Origin: Chlorophyllum brunneum
Lineage: Eukaryota > Basidiomycota > Agaricomycetes > Agaricales > Agaricaceae
Assembly (NCBI GenBank): GCA_963576785.1
Contig: OY756140.1
Span: 2,418,001 to 2,482,000 of the forward strand
Reading direction: 5' to 3'
DNA: 64,000 bases
In this document: positions 21,078-33,161 of the stretch, one piece after another
Layout: every line of letters begins with the position of its first letter
How positions within the stretch are numbered: the first letter of the stretch is position 1
The notes under the pieces: model-generated
The model's input: only the letters and a program-made list of their open reading frames with translations
What the model was told of the DNA's origin: nothing
Databases searched by the model: none
Position numbers and translations under genes: made by a program

Positions 21078-23758
21078 TCAAGAGTAGGGAACGACAAAAT
21101 ACCGCACCCCATCCATCTCGGGCTTCCGGAGTTCGTGCTTGAAAATAACGCACTTTTGTCGTTTAGAGGCCCCTAGGATTAGCACAGCGAGTTTGGAAGA
21201 AACCTTCTGAAGGAGGCCGAGTTCTCTGATCATCACATTCATGGGCCTCACAGACTCAGGATAGGAATGGTCCTGACAGACAATCTCAGGGGTTTTGCTA
21301 TTCGCTATGTCCAGTTCAGAATAGAAAGACGCACCGAATGCGGTGAAATATCACTGTAATGCACAATACTCCGTGCTCTTTTCCCGTATCCGGGATATAC
21401 ATCAAGATGACCACCAACTCTATCAAGAAGGACTCTGCTGAGATTCAAGGTCCCTAAAGTCGTGCATTCAGTACCAAAAACTGCTTTCACTTCGCTTGAG
21501 GACTGGATATCATAGGAGCCGAGTCAGCTCGATATGGATTAAAGTCGAGTCGGATATACCTGTCCGGTCCCACATATCCAAGCCAAGAACGTTCTTCCAT
21601 AACAGAGAGTCCACATTCTCGTCAAGTCAAATTCTGTAAGGAGTCGCGTAATGTCAGACAGTAATCCGCTGGCTATCACATTTGGCGCAAGAGTGGCCCG
21701 AGGGAGCCAGAGGGGACAACGGGGTGTATCTTCATCCCACCTGGCTTGGGAATCAAGATAAAGACGGCTTTGTAGCTTGAAGTTGGGAGGGACAGAACCA
21801 GAGATAGGTTCCAGAAGGGGAACGTGAGGATTGAATGAAGAATAAGTCATGGGCTCTGGCAACTGGATGGGACCACTCGGAGTGCAAGATTCGGGTGGCC
21901 AGGAAAGACTAATCAAATGTAATTGTGGCCAGGCATGATCTGTAATCGGGAAAATGAGGAACTGCCATGAGAGGGCGAGCCGGTGCTAACCCACCTGAAG
22001 TGATGGCCTGTTTTTGAACCCGCACTCGACAGCTCCAGGCGTCAACCCAGGCAGCGTCGAGATCGACTGCGAAACCATGGGAGCGACGAGGGTCACGGAG
22101 GTAGTCACCGAACGATGCGTGAAGGAAGCGAATATCTTGGTATGACGCTTCACACTGCGGTGGAACACGGACGATAGAATGCAGCTTCCGGAGCGCACCA
22201 TAAACAACGTGCTGTTGGAGATCAAGAAGATTGGCTTTGAATAGAAGACACCGGCGACCTGAAGGAAGAGAAACTGAGCTAGTAAACCCTATTTTCGCTA
22301 TTCGTGCTTGATCCCATTCACCTTCCACCAACACGTGGCCGAGTATTCTCATGCTTGTCGGGAGCGTAGATATGGGAATGTCGGAAAGTATACGCGTATA
22401 GAGCTTGTCAAGAGCGAAAAATGGATTATGCGTCGTGTCAGCGTCACCGAAGGACAGGACGGATAGGACATCGGCGAGTTGAGAAACGGGATCTCCAACA
22501 TCCTCGTCTCTTATATATTTAATGGCCACTGAGGCGAAGACAAAAAGCCCAGATGCGGCATGCGCCAGCTCAACAGTATCACTTTCACTCGGCCATCCGA
22601 CCCCGGGAGAAAAGGAATTTGGGAAATCACATCTGATTTCGTCGAGTGAGTAGCGAAGGAAGCGCTCTACGTCAAGTTGGGCTTCGGAAGAGTCAACCGG
22701 CACGAATATCTGCCAATGGAGGGATTGTATCCTATCGAACGTCCTCTGCAGGTGCGGTTCTGGGCGGCTCGCGATAACCCAGATGAGAGGAGATGTGGGA
22801 TATTGCTCAAGAAAGGCGGCGATGAGCTGTACAAGCTCGGATTGTGCAGATGTTTCCCGGCACTCATCGAGACCATCCAAGAGTAGGGATAGAAGCGGGT
22901 TATTACCCAGATTCCTTTCTCCAAAGGGCACAGAGATCAGATGTTTGAATTGCTCCCGTATAGACTTCTCCAGAATTTTCGGATCTACCGTTAGGACGTC
23001 CGCCACGTAAGACTGGTAAAGCGCCGATCTGGTCGCTAATTGGTAGCTGATGGTGGCAACAATGTGGTTGGTATGATCACGCCCGCTGTCTCGAGAAAAG
23101 AATAACGTGGCCCCTAACGTGTGTGGTGGCGCCAACTCGGCTACCGTCTGGATGATGGCAGATTTCCCAACACCAGCAGGTCCATTCACCCACAGGAGCC
23201 GATTCGTCTTCGTTGGATCATAAAGCCACGTCTGTATTGTTTGAAGAATTTCCCTTCGGGTGCCCGGGTGGCATTGTGGAGGGGGATCGCGAGCTGAAGA
23301 GTCGAATTCAGCGCCGGGGATGGCGTGCTTCGCTAAGTTGTCCAATGGGTTATTGTGATAAATGTTCTGGGTGTCCACCATCGTAGGGTTATGGATCATA
23401 AAATCGTGAGCGTAGCTAAATGGACCAGGCCCCTGTCCCGAACCTGTTGATCACACTCAGTAAAGGGCAAGAGGTTAATTTGAACCGGACTGGTACCTGG
23501 ACCCCGGCTCAGAGGCAGTTGTGTGTTAAAGTCTTGTGGAAAAGGACGGGGTCGAGGAGAAATCGACGTCTGTGATACCAGTAGGTTCTGGGCCGCCCAG
23601 TGAGCTGCAGGTGGAGTAGGAACCGACGGTGGTTGCGGTAAAAGCCGATCTGCAGCACTTGGGGGAGGGTTATGGGGAAATGTCGTGCGTTGTGACGATG
23701 GTTGGCGTCGTCTGGAATTGATGGATCTGCCTGCAGCAGGACCTGGAAATGACTGCAT
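21078..23758 (-). CDS. NACHT-domain STAND NTPase (NLR-like)
   Basis: Five exons (23758-23457, 23415-21995, 21939-21560, 21502-21335, 21272-21078) total 2466 bases (821 residues). The N terminus (about 1-100) is Pro/Ser/Arg-rich and probably disordered. A linker, DFMIHNPTMVDTQNIY, precedes the NTPase. Walker A is GPAGVGKSAIIQ, there is an FFSRDSGRD sensor-like string, and Walker B is LLLDGLDECRE with the acidic pair typical of NACHT proteins. The IASRPEPHLQ string follows. C-terminal to the NTPase are helical segments and about 270 residues without WD40, ankyrin or TPR repeats that I can see. Such proteins are abundant in Agaricomycetes, where related ones act in nonself recognition and cell death; a role here is inference. 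The last three exons are unusual enough to need transcript support. Confidence 0.82.
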
Positions 23759-24081
23759 TTCCGAAGCAGTAGCGGCGCGAAGGGAAGGCCAGCTAGCTGT
23801 GTCGGTGATGAAGTGGGCCGACTAGTGCAACAGTTCAATGGAAGACGATGAACGTTGGCCGGGATTCCACAACATAGATCGTGCTGTGTTGTATGCTCTG
23901 CATCAAGAAGGATGCACTTGATACATGAGGTGGAGACTAAATATGTGTATGGGTGCCATCTTGGCAGCGATAACAATCACTGATTTCTCATAAATATGAC
24001 CAACACGCCAATAAAACGTGCAGATTAACACACTCCGTGCTGGGTATCATACATTTGAATTGTAGAGGCCGGAACTCCAAC
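23759..24081. other. Intergenic, 323 bases
   Basis: This lies upstream of the NACHT gene and downstream of the SH3BGR-like gene, so it should hold the NACHT gene promoter. I see no repeat or further gene. Confidence 0.4.
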
Positions 24082-25048
24082 TTAGGAAGAAGTCTCTTTC
24101 GTTACTTCCTTAGCTTGCTTCTCGGCTTGCTCTTTCGTTTCGTTTGCCTTTACTTCCCCTGCCTTGCCCTTACTTCTCCCTCCTTCCCCACTCCCACCCA
24201 GCCCCTTGACCAAATCACCCGCTGCATCATCATCCAACCCCAAATCTTTAACCAAATCCAACAGCTCATCCTCCGTAACCTTCACACCTTGCAACCCAAA
24301 CCCACTCAACTCATTACCCAGATCCATTTCATCCACTCTCTTATTCACCGGTATAGGTTTCTTCCCACTGCCAGCTCCAGATAGCGGTGACTTGGGCGGT
24401 TGGGCAAGGATCTTCTTCTTAAGACGATCAGGTGTCATTTGCAGTGGTGTCATGGCACCTGGGACGCCCACTGGTTTGGCAGGAGGTAGCTTAGGACCAG
24501 AAAGGAGTGAGTCTTCGTTGTCATTCCAGGACTCAGAGAGACGGAGGAAGCGGTCGAGTTCGTCATATTCTACTGCTTCTTCGCTAGTGCGTGTTTGGAT
24601 GAACTACCAGACTTCTTTGCGAGATGATGGACGTACAAATCTTGGAATGTCTACCTTTGGTGTCAGTGGCATCCAATTTCATCGACGGACGAGAAACAAA
24701 CTTACGCCGGGATAGCTACTGCCAACGAGAATACCGGGCAACTGCTGTTTGTCTGTTCTTGATGCGCTTAGCACTCGAGCCAATAAGTTGACCGAGAAAT
24801 TCGCTGACCAGGGGGAGCTTTGCGCTTCCACAGCCTCTTTGCATCTTCATCTGAAGCAAGGTCATACGAAGTAAAAGGGATCTTTTTGACCTGAAGTATG
24901 CGGAGTAAATATTCTATTCATTAGCGTCATGGATGAGCACATGTCATGGTTCGCCGTTGTAATGGTGTAGACGGCCACCTTGGCGTTGACGCAATGCAGG
25001 CTGAGATGCGATAGTCGTCAGAAAGACGGCTATCGGCGGCGAGGGCAT
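24082..25048 (-). CDS. SH3BGR-like thioredoxin-fold protein with extended charged tail
   Basis: Five exons from ATG at 25048. The first 95 or so residues follow the SH3BGR/glutaredoxin-like pattern: PSPPIAVFLTTIASQPALRQ, EYLLRILQVKKIPFTSYDL, a KRLWKRKAPPDKQQLPGI segment, the VGSSYPGTFQDFEEAVEY turn and LDRFLRL. There is no CxxC pair, as in other SH3BGR proteins, so a redox reaction is unlikely. The C-terminal half is a disordered extension with Pro/Ala, Lys and Asp/Glu-rich stretches (VTEDELLDLVKDLGLDDDAAGDL) and a lysine/glutamate-rich end. Several fungal orthologues share this architecture. It is divergent from the phosphatase gene at 25201. Confidence 0.75.
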
Positions 25049-25200
25049 GTTTCTTCAAAATAAAGCTGCTGAGTAAGAGTTGTTGAGGGAACAGACAAGA
25101 GTGGTAGCACGACAAAGACACCCCTAAGATATGCCATCAAAAGATGCCATCACAGATTCGCCTCCCATATCGGTGCCCGATTTACGATCACCTACCTCCC
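25049..25200. promoter_or_regulatory. Bidirectional promoter, SH3BGR-like / LMW-PTP
   Basis: Only 152 bases separate the two divergent start codons, so both promoters must overlap. No TATA box is evident. Confidence 0.5.
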
Positions 25201-25962
25201 ATGACAGAACAACCTGAGCTCAAAGTCCTCGTTGTTTGCCTCGGTAAGCCTGTCCCTTTCAGAAACCACAGCAATCCTAATCATGAACCCGTTGATGATT
25301 CTGTTCCCGGCCATACAATCTACTCTCGGGATGTCATGCAACACACACTACAAACAGGCAACATATGCCGTTCCCCGATGGGCGAAGCCGTCCTCGCCGA
25401 CGTCGCCAAGAACCGCGGACTCGACATCAAAGTAGACAGCGCAGGTACGGCAGGATACCACGTCGGTGAGGAACCAGACGAGCGGTGTGTAACGCTTTCT
25501 CTCACTTCTGCGTCTCCGCCAAAACTGTTATCGTCATTGAATACCAAATAACAGGACGGTCGCTGTATGTAAAAAGGTACCACCCCACCCCAACCCGCAT
25601 ACTCGGAATTGAGGAACTCTTCCTCTTGTTGAACAGCACAAAGTCCCAATAAACAGCACCGCGCGTCAAGTTAGGACTTCAGATTTTACACAGTTTACAC
25701 ATATCCTCGCTTCCGATAGGAACAATCTTAGTGATCTCGAGAGGATCAGGCCTTCTAATGCGACAGCGGAAGTCCGTTTATGGGGCTCGTACCTCGACAA
25801 CCAGCCTATAGCAGATCCCTACTATGGTAGTGCAGTGAGTGGGTCCCCTCCATCGACATTCTTTTGGCCGACCGTGTACACTCCCACCAGGGCGCCTTTG
25901 AGAGTATGTTTCAGCAAATAACAAGGCTCTCGAATGCATTTCTTGATACTGTGTTGAAGTAG
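25201..25962 (+). CDS. LTP1: Low-molecular-weight protein tyrosine phosphatase
   Basis: This is a cytosolic phosphatase of the low-molecular-weight class (yeast Ltp1, fission yeast Stp1). The catalytic P-loop reads CLGNICRSP, a C(X)5R-S site; an intron splits it between L and G. Further family marks are VDSAGTAGYHVGEEPDER, HKVPINSTARQ, FTHILASDRNNL and the acid loop IADPYYG, which carries the general-acid aspartate. Five exons are needed; the protein of about 165 residues ends FLDTVLK with TAG at 25960-25962, the normal length. The donor of the last intron (GTGAGT after YYGSA) is chosen by consensus; an alternative directly after YYG would remove two residues. Confidence 0.92.
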
Positions 25963-26106
25963 ATTCTGCTTTTGGATCAATTGCGACACTGGTACTTTGG
26001 TGTTGTACGTTTGAAATACAGAATAATGACTGAATTCCATTGGAAAGATCACTTATGCAAATGGGGAAAATATAAATAAATTTTGTATCCATCAACCCAA
26101 CTTCAC

Positions 26107-28455
26107 TTAGTGATGAGTGGGCATAGCAGTAGTCGCACGGTTTCCGACGGCGTCTTCAGCTCTCCAGAGACTAGTAGTGGTCTAACAGAATAGTGTCAAC
26201 ATAGCCCCATCATTTTTTTCACGGACAATGAGCGTACCTTGTTTTGGGTATAGAAATTGATTCCACTCTTGCCGTAGTATCCAATATCACCTAGTACAGA
26301 ACCCTTGTTTCCACTCCAAGCAAACATGGGCAGGGGTACAGGGATAGGGATGTTGATCCCAATCTGACCAGCTTCAACTTCAACTTCGAATTTACGTCCC
26401 GTTGCACCAGATTGGGTGAAGATAGCGGCGCCATTACCGTAACGGTTGTTGTTAATGATCTCGATCGCATCATCTAAGTTGTCCGCTTTCAAGACAACAA
26501 GAACGGGACCGAAAATCTCTTCCCTGATTTGATACACTGGTGAACTCTAATAGATACCATAACAAAGATCCGGGCACTCACTGGTAACATTTCATGCCAG
26601 TATCGGCTTCTATGATTGTCGGACCCACAAAGTTACCCTCCGAGTACTCGGGCACGACAAGACGTCTTCCATCAAGAACGATCTTACCACCATCCTGCTC
26701 AGCAGATGCAACCAAGCTTGCGATTCTCTGTTTGGATTGCGGAGAAATGACGGGACCACTGCATTACGATTAAATCGGGGAACAAACAACGTTGATTAGA
26801 CCTCCTTGTGATGTCATAAGAATTGTGGTGATAAAACCACTTACAGATCTGCACCAGGCTCAAAGCCACCGCTGACTTTAAGTTTCTGCGCGCGTTCCAC
26901 GAGCTCTGGAAGCCAATTCTGCGCCTCGCCGACGAGGATTGCTAGCAAAAAAGAGTCAGAGCTGCCAGTAAGCATCGAAGATGGGTACATACCAACGGAG
27001 ACAGCCATGCAACGTTGGCCAGCGGCACCAAATGCAGCACCGACAATAGAGTTGAGAGCGAGGTTCTTATTGGCTACAATTCTATGGGCCTGTGTTCACT
27101 AAAAAGGCTAAAGGAGACATACCATCAGGCATCAGGATAGCGTGATTCTTTGCTCCCATGTTTGACTAGAAAGGCTATTAATTCCCGAGGGTGAGCGGGT
27201 TCCCAAAAGCTTCTCACCTGCACACGCTTGCCATTCTGGGTCCCACTACAGGTATCATTAGTACCAGGAATCCGATTATGCGATATAGACATACCGATCG
27301 AAGATGTGCTTGCCAGCACGATCACCACCAACAAAACTGATTGCCCTAATAGCTGAATGGTCGCAGATAGCATTTACGGTCGGGACTTGGCCGTGAACAA
27401 CGTTAAGAACACCGTCGGGCAGACCTGACGGGAGGTTGAATCGGAATTTGGTAGTTTGCGTACTCGAACTTACCAGCCTGCTGGCAGAGCTCGGCAATCA
27501 TCATCGCAGCACCAGGGTCGCGCTCTGAAGGCTTGACAATGAGGGAATTGCCAGTGACTGCAGCCATAGGAATAGTCCACAGAGGGATCATGCTAATTCC
27601 GCTTCAAAAGGCATCTGAACGCAGTAAGATACGAACACTTACGCGGGGAAGTTGAATGGGGCGATGCTTGCACAGACGCCAAGAGGCACCTTTCTTACAT
27701 ATGTATCCATATCCTTACTGACTGATATGATGAGAGATTGAACCCCTAGAAGCTCACAACAGACACACCTTCAATCTTGTCACCTAACAGTGTCGTGGTA
27801 GCAGCAACAGCAGTCTCTACGACCTGGAGCCCACGGAGTAAGTCACCATGGGCATCTGAGTGACTATGTCAGTCCTATACAGCTGCGCGGTGAGAGCATC
27901 TTCATACCAGCCAGGGTCTTTCCTTGCTCCAAGACGATACTCCCAGCAATGGCATCGGCGTGCTTTCGCAGAAGATGCTGGAGCCTATCAGAGGTTAGTG
28001 GTTGCTTTCAGTGTCACATATGCTCCTTCCGAACTTACTCGAGAACAAATCGCTGGCGGGTGAGTACACTGGTTCTACTCCAGGACTTGAAAGCATGCGA
28101 AGCAGCATCGACGGCCTGTTCAAACTCTTGGTCGGTCGTCTGCGGAACCTTGGAAAGCAGGGTTTGCGTGGACTATCATTCACCCGTTTAGTTGGTATGA
28201 TTGATGTGGAGACAGAAATGGACACACCGGATCTTGGACGTCAAGCCACTTGTCTGCCCTACTCTCGACAAACTGACCGCCAATGAAGTTCTTGGTCGTA
28301 CCACCAGTCATGCTGGTACCCTTCCATTTTGCAGAGATTTCCTCCGCAACAGGCCGTGCAAGTGCACTTAGCCCAGCACTAGCACGGGTGGAAGTTGCAA
28401 AGGAGCGGGAGGAAGTGGAGATGTGCCGGAGGCGAGGAAAGCGGGACAAAGGCAT
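26107..28455 (-). CDS. Methylmalonate-semialdehyde dehydrogenase (ALDH6 family), mitochondrial
   Basis: This enzyme oxidises methylmalonate and malonate semialdehydes to propionyl-CoA or acetyl-CoA in valine and pyrimidine breakdown. Many short introns interrupt a protein of about 540 residues. The N terminus ([23 protein letters not shown]) is a typical mitochondrial presequence. The ALDH body shows [55 protein letters not shown], the nucleophile in [24 protein letters not shown] and the ALDH6-type [13 protein letters not shown] and [20 protein letters not shown] strings. The P.P.P.FSW/AWSG motif distinguishes it from ordinary aldehyde dehydrogenases. It ends TTAMPTHH with TAA at 26109-26107. 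Confidence 0.93.
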
Positions 28456-29142
28456 GATGGTGGTTTGGGAATGGGGTGGAGGGTAGCCGGAACTTGGGAA
28501 GGGAAGCTTGGGTAATTTATATAACTTGGCCCACCCGCGACGCCATCACGTGCAACGCCTGGGAGGCCAGCCACCTCTTGCCGGAGCCTTGTTTCCTTGG
28601 GTTTTAGGGGGTTGAGTCTGGGTGTATGAGTTGTGCATTCCACCCGGACTCGTTGTGGTGACGGAAGTGGTATTCTAAAAGCTGATGTGATGGTCGGTGT
28701 TCCGGCCTCGGAATGGAAATCCAGGCTGGACACACAATGAGCCACGGATGGAAAGAGTCATTGCGGAGGGTGCATTGGATAGCCATGTGCGCTTGGGCGC
28801 ACAGATGGTGATGGGTGGTCTTGCTGGTGGGCATCTAGCCCCTTGCTTGCTGATGACGATCACCGGGATGGGGTTACGGGAACGAAGTGATGGATGGTTG
28901 AGCTGGAGGTGAGGGCGGGGGTGTGGGGGTGGGCGGGGCCATGGGCAGAGGACGCGTCGGGATGGTGGACGTTGATTAGCGCGTCGGGATTTGTTTGGTC
29001 CGTGCCACGTGAACGTTGGAAGCGACTAGTCGACTGCCTTGCGACCGTTTTTGACACCCACCGCTTTCCTTCCTCCAATTGCTATCATCCAAGAACTGCC
29101 GTTTGGCGAATTCCAGGCCCATCTCGTCACTTTTAGGCGCGT
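28456..29142. promoter_or_regulatory. Divergent intergenic region, MMSDH / Rap1-Myb-like gene
   Basis: A stretch of 687 bases between two divergent start codons holds both promoters. The right part has G-rich runs (GGTGAGGGCGGGGGTGTGG near 28909). No convincing small gene is present. Confidence 0.4.
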
Positions 29143-30972
29143 ATGGACCGCCGCGTGCACTCGCAAATGAACGGCTACCATACGCGGGACTTACACGCAG
29201 CAGCACCTCCCTTTTCTCCAGACTACCCACATTCAAATTCAAATCCCCTATTTACGACAACCAACATTGGATTAAACCATCCCCAACAATCATCACACCC
29301 TTCTCACTTACTCCACAACAATCAGTGGCCAAACGCTAACATGCAGCCCAACCATCAAATGCCTTCCCAGCTCCCGTCCCATTTCAACCAGCAGCAACCC
29401 CAGTTCAATCCAGGATGGATGAATCAATTCTCCTCTGGCATGACTGCCATGGGCTTCAACCCGCTATTTCAGCACCAGCTCTTCCAAGATGCGCTCGCGA
29501 TGTCACAGCCTGTCGAAGCTGCCGACGAGCCACTTCTGGTCCAGGTATTACTCAGTGCAAAGAAGAAGAAGGAGAGCTACAAGGACGCTTTGAATGGTTT
29601 ACATGGCGTGAGTACGACTTGTTGTGTGCATATTGCACAGGCTGTTCAATATATCATCAGAAAAACGGTCATTCGGCAAGTCTCTGGAAAGACTACTATC
29701 TAGACCACAAAGACCACATCGACACATGGATCAATATGTGCCTTGAAAAGGAAAAATCCCAGTCAGTCGACAAAGACACCAGGCATATCTCCCGACCACA
29801 CGACCGGAGACCACTACCACATACAATCAAAAGAGAATTTTCACCCGGTCGAATTCCCGTATCTGCACCACCAGCATCGAAAAAGCGGAAACACTCGACA
29901 CCAAGTACAGGTGCAACACCCGTTCCCACCACTGGCAGAAGCACCCTCAACAGCCTATCCGTGCCCAAACCTGTCTTCAATGACCAGATGCCCGCACCAC
30001 ACTCCGAACTTGAAATACCTGATCCACCATCTCGATCACCCAGTCCACCAACGAGGGTAATACCACAGGGCCGAGGGAACAAGTACACCGAACAAGACCG
30101 GCAGTTCTTCCTCAAATTCATCTCATGGAGACTGAAACAGGATGCTTCGTTAACGAGGAATGACCTATGCAATATGCTCGCGGAAAAGGTGCGTGCTTTG
30201 TGCGCTGTCGCTGCGTCCATCATTGATGGAATTTTCCAGGCTCCTCACCATACTGCACAGTCCTGGGCATCTCATTGGTCGAATCGTCATGATCTACCGG
30301 ACAAGATCCTTGCCGCTGCCCGGGGAGAATCTTACGTGTCGGACGAGGATGAAGACGATGACGATGACGAACCCGAACAGGTCAGGCCCACAAAACGTAG
30401 GCCTCGTTATCGTGAATCGAGCACTGAAGATGACAATGAAGAAGAGGATAATAACTCCGAGGAGGAGGGAGAGGAGGGAGAGCACGATCAGCCTGTCAAG
30501 CGTTACACAGAGAGTCAAATGGGTCAGAAAGGCGAACCTTTTACTGAGGCGGACCTTTACATGGCGGCAAAACACGCTGCTAAATACGATGATTGGTTAG
30601 AAATGACATCAAAAGATCGTTGGGAGCCATTTGCACAGAAGGTGAGCGTTCTTGGATTTACCACTGTACCTGAGATTACTCAAGGCTGTATACAGTTTGC
30701 ACAAAGATCAGCGAAATCTTGGGCCGAATACTACAGACGGAGCGAAGATAGTATGTCCTCACCGATCACCCACACCGATACCCACTGATGCTTGGCTAGA
30801 CATCTTGAGACTACGCAAAAAGATGCGCAAAGGGACGGAGAAAGGAACGGTGCCGGGACGATGTGCCCCAGTAAATCAACCGTCAGAACGCAAACCCTCG
30901 AATTCTGATTCGGAAGAATCGGATGCCGATGTCTCGCAGAAGGACAGTAGATCCAGCAGCAAAGGCACATAA
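29143..30972 (+). CDS. Nuclear protein with three Rap1-Myb-like repeats
   Basis: Start at 29143 (MDRRVHSQMNGYHTRDLH), end TAA at 30970-30972, four introns. The N-terminal 110 residues are Gln/Asn/Pro/Met-rich and disordered. Three segments look like the Myb fold found in yeast Rap1, TRF and related proteins: one ending SLWKDYYLDHKDHIDTWI; one reading NKYTEQDRQFFLKFISWRL...AQSWASHWSNRH; and one reading PFTEADLYMAAKHAAKYDDWL...AKSWAEYYRRSED. Between them lie a basic PASKKRKH nuclear-localisation-like patch and a very acidic stretch (SDEDEDDDDDEPEQ). The Trp-rich SW..xW/YY ending is the Rap1-Myb signature. DNA or telomere binding is inference; it could equally act as a chromatin factor. It has no BRCT domain, unlike the gene at the right edge of the window. 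Confidence 0.72.
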
Positions 30973-31321
30973 CTCCGCAGCTCACACGACTCGTGTTCGT
31001 CCGCACCTTTCGACTTTGGTTGATATTTTAATTTTTCACTACGTTTTGGCACAAGGATCGACCTGCTTTTCTCGTCCACTATGTTGAAGCACACACCTAA
31101 TTCTTCGTAATATTTTCTTGGGGACTGGAGCCTTGCCCTGCATCCAGAGATGTGATTGCTGTGTATAATACGTTCGCTTTCTTGCTGTTACATATACCTT
31201 TGCGCTGTGTAGTAATACCACTGATAGGATAATGACAAAAGCACGTGCTCTATTAATGGATATCGATGGTGACCTGCGTCTGCCCAACCACTGATCACCA
31301 CAATCTCCCTCTCTGCCAGCC
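30973..31321. other. Intergenic, 349 bases
   Basis: This is the 3' flank of the Rap1-Myb-like gene and the promoter of the GDI gene on the same strand. No further feature was seen. Confidence 0.4.
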
Positions 31322-32992
31322 ATGGATGAAGAGTACGACGTGCGTATCATCCCTCCCCAATTCTCGACACTCGCTCACACCACCCACAGGTCATCGTTCT
31401 CGGTACCGGCCTGACCGAATGCATCCTCTCAGGTCTCTTGTCCGTCGAGGGCAAGAAGGTTCTGCACATGGACAGGAACGACTACTACGGTGGCGACAGT
31501 GCCAGTTTGAATTTAACACAGGTAACGACGTGTCGGGCTAGGCAATCACCGACGTTCTAAACCTACTTCCTACCCAGCTGTACCGCAAGTTCCGCCCCAA
31601 CCAATCGCCTCCTGAGGAGCTGGGACGCGACAGGGACTATGCCGTCGACCTCGTACCCAAGTTCATCATCGCTTCTGGCGAGCTCACCAAGATCCTCGTA
31701 CACACCGACGTGACTCGTTATCTCGAGTTCAAACAGATCGCAGGCAGTTTTGTGTACCGTGATGGCAAGATCTCCAAGGTCCCTAGTACAGAAATGGAGG
31801 CTGTCAAAAGTCCTTTGATGGGCTTGTTTGAGAAACGTCGCGCGAAGAAGTTTTTCGAGTTCTTGCAGAATTGGAGAGATGACGATCCTGCTACTCATCA
31901 GGGTACGTTGTACCTGCGCATTTACCAAAGTGGCCGATTCATTGCGCGCAGGGATCGATCTTGATAAGGACTCCATGAAGGTCGTCTACGAGAAATTTGG
32001 TTTGGAGCCTGGCACCCAGGACTTCATCGGTCACGCCATGGCACTCTACCTCGATGATGAGTACGTATATTACTCTATATCAAGCCCCTATCTTTCGCTA
32101 AACACTAACCTCCCATTACCCTGAATAGCTATATCACCAAACCCGCACGGCCCGCATACGACCGTATCGTTCTCTACACGTCCTCGATGGCTCGTTACGG
32201 CAAGTCACCATACATCTATCCCCTCTATGGCCTCGGCGAACTCCCGCAATCATTCGCCCGTCTGAGTGCTATCTATGGCGGCACTTACATGCTCGACAAA
32301 CGCATTGATGAGATTGTAACCGACGTTGACGGCAACTTTGTTGGTGTCACCAGTGCTGGAGAGACTGTCAAGGCTAAGCAGGTAATTGGTGACGCGAGCT
32401 ACTTTGGCGCTGGGCAGGAGGCCCAGGGGGGTAAGATCAGGGCTATTGAGGAGGGTAAAGTTGTCCGCGCGATCTGCCTTCTGAAGCACCCGATCCCAGG
32501 CACAGACGATTCGGATAGTTGCCAAATTATTATTCCTCAGAACCAGGTCAACAGACGTAACGGTATGCCGTTCATATTCACTTTGGGCACATCCTGAACC
32601 CTCCTTTAGACATCTACATTGCCATGGTCTCTTCAACACACAACGTTTGTGCCAAGGATATCTACATTGCCATTGTCAGTACCGTCGTTGAAACCGACAG
32701 GCCGGAAATGGAGATCCAGCCCGGCCTTAACCTCCTTGGTCCCTTATACGACAAGTGAGTCGCTGTCTGACGTTTCCCTCTAGATAAAGCTCATTTGTTT
32801 CCCAGATTCGTCGAGGTCAAACCTCTCTATACCCCTACGAGTGACGGCAAGGCGGATAATATTTTCATCACCCGCTCTTACGATGCTACATCCCACTTTG
32901 AAACAGTCGTCGAGGATGTTCACGATGTCTGGAAACGGGTCGTTGGCAAAGACCTCGTCCTCAAGAAACGCGAAGTCGAGGTTCAAGAGTAA
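31322..32992 (+). CDS. GDI1: Rab GDP-dissociation inhibitor
   Basis: GDI extracts GDP-bound, prenylated Rab GTPases from membranes and recycles them. The start [17 protein letters not shown] carries the N-terminal GDI/REP FAD-like fold motif, followed by the first conserved region [12 protein letters not shown]. Other family blocks are [100 protein letters not shown] and [11 protein letters not shown] near the end. Introns are short; the model ends VEVQE with TAA at 32990-32992, about 445 residues, the normal length. I see no missing key residue. The gene is convergent with RAV1, 169 bases away. Confidence 0.95.
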
Positions 32993-33161
32993 ACGAACGA
33001 TTCCACATGTCACTTGCCCTTTCTTTCCTTTCCCATACCTATCATCTTTCCCTCAATTGTCGTTTTTACGGTGTACAGTAATACAAGTCCATTTATCAAT
33101 GCACACATGCGGGGGACCGAACCCTAAGACGTGAATCGACGAACGACAACGAATTGGATGG

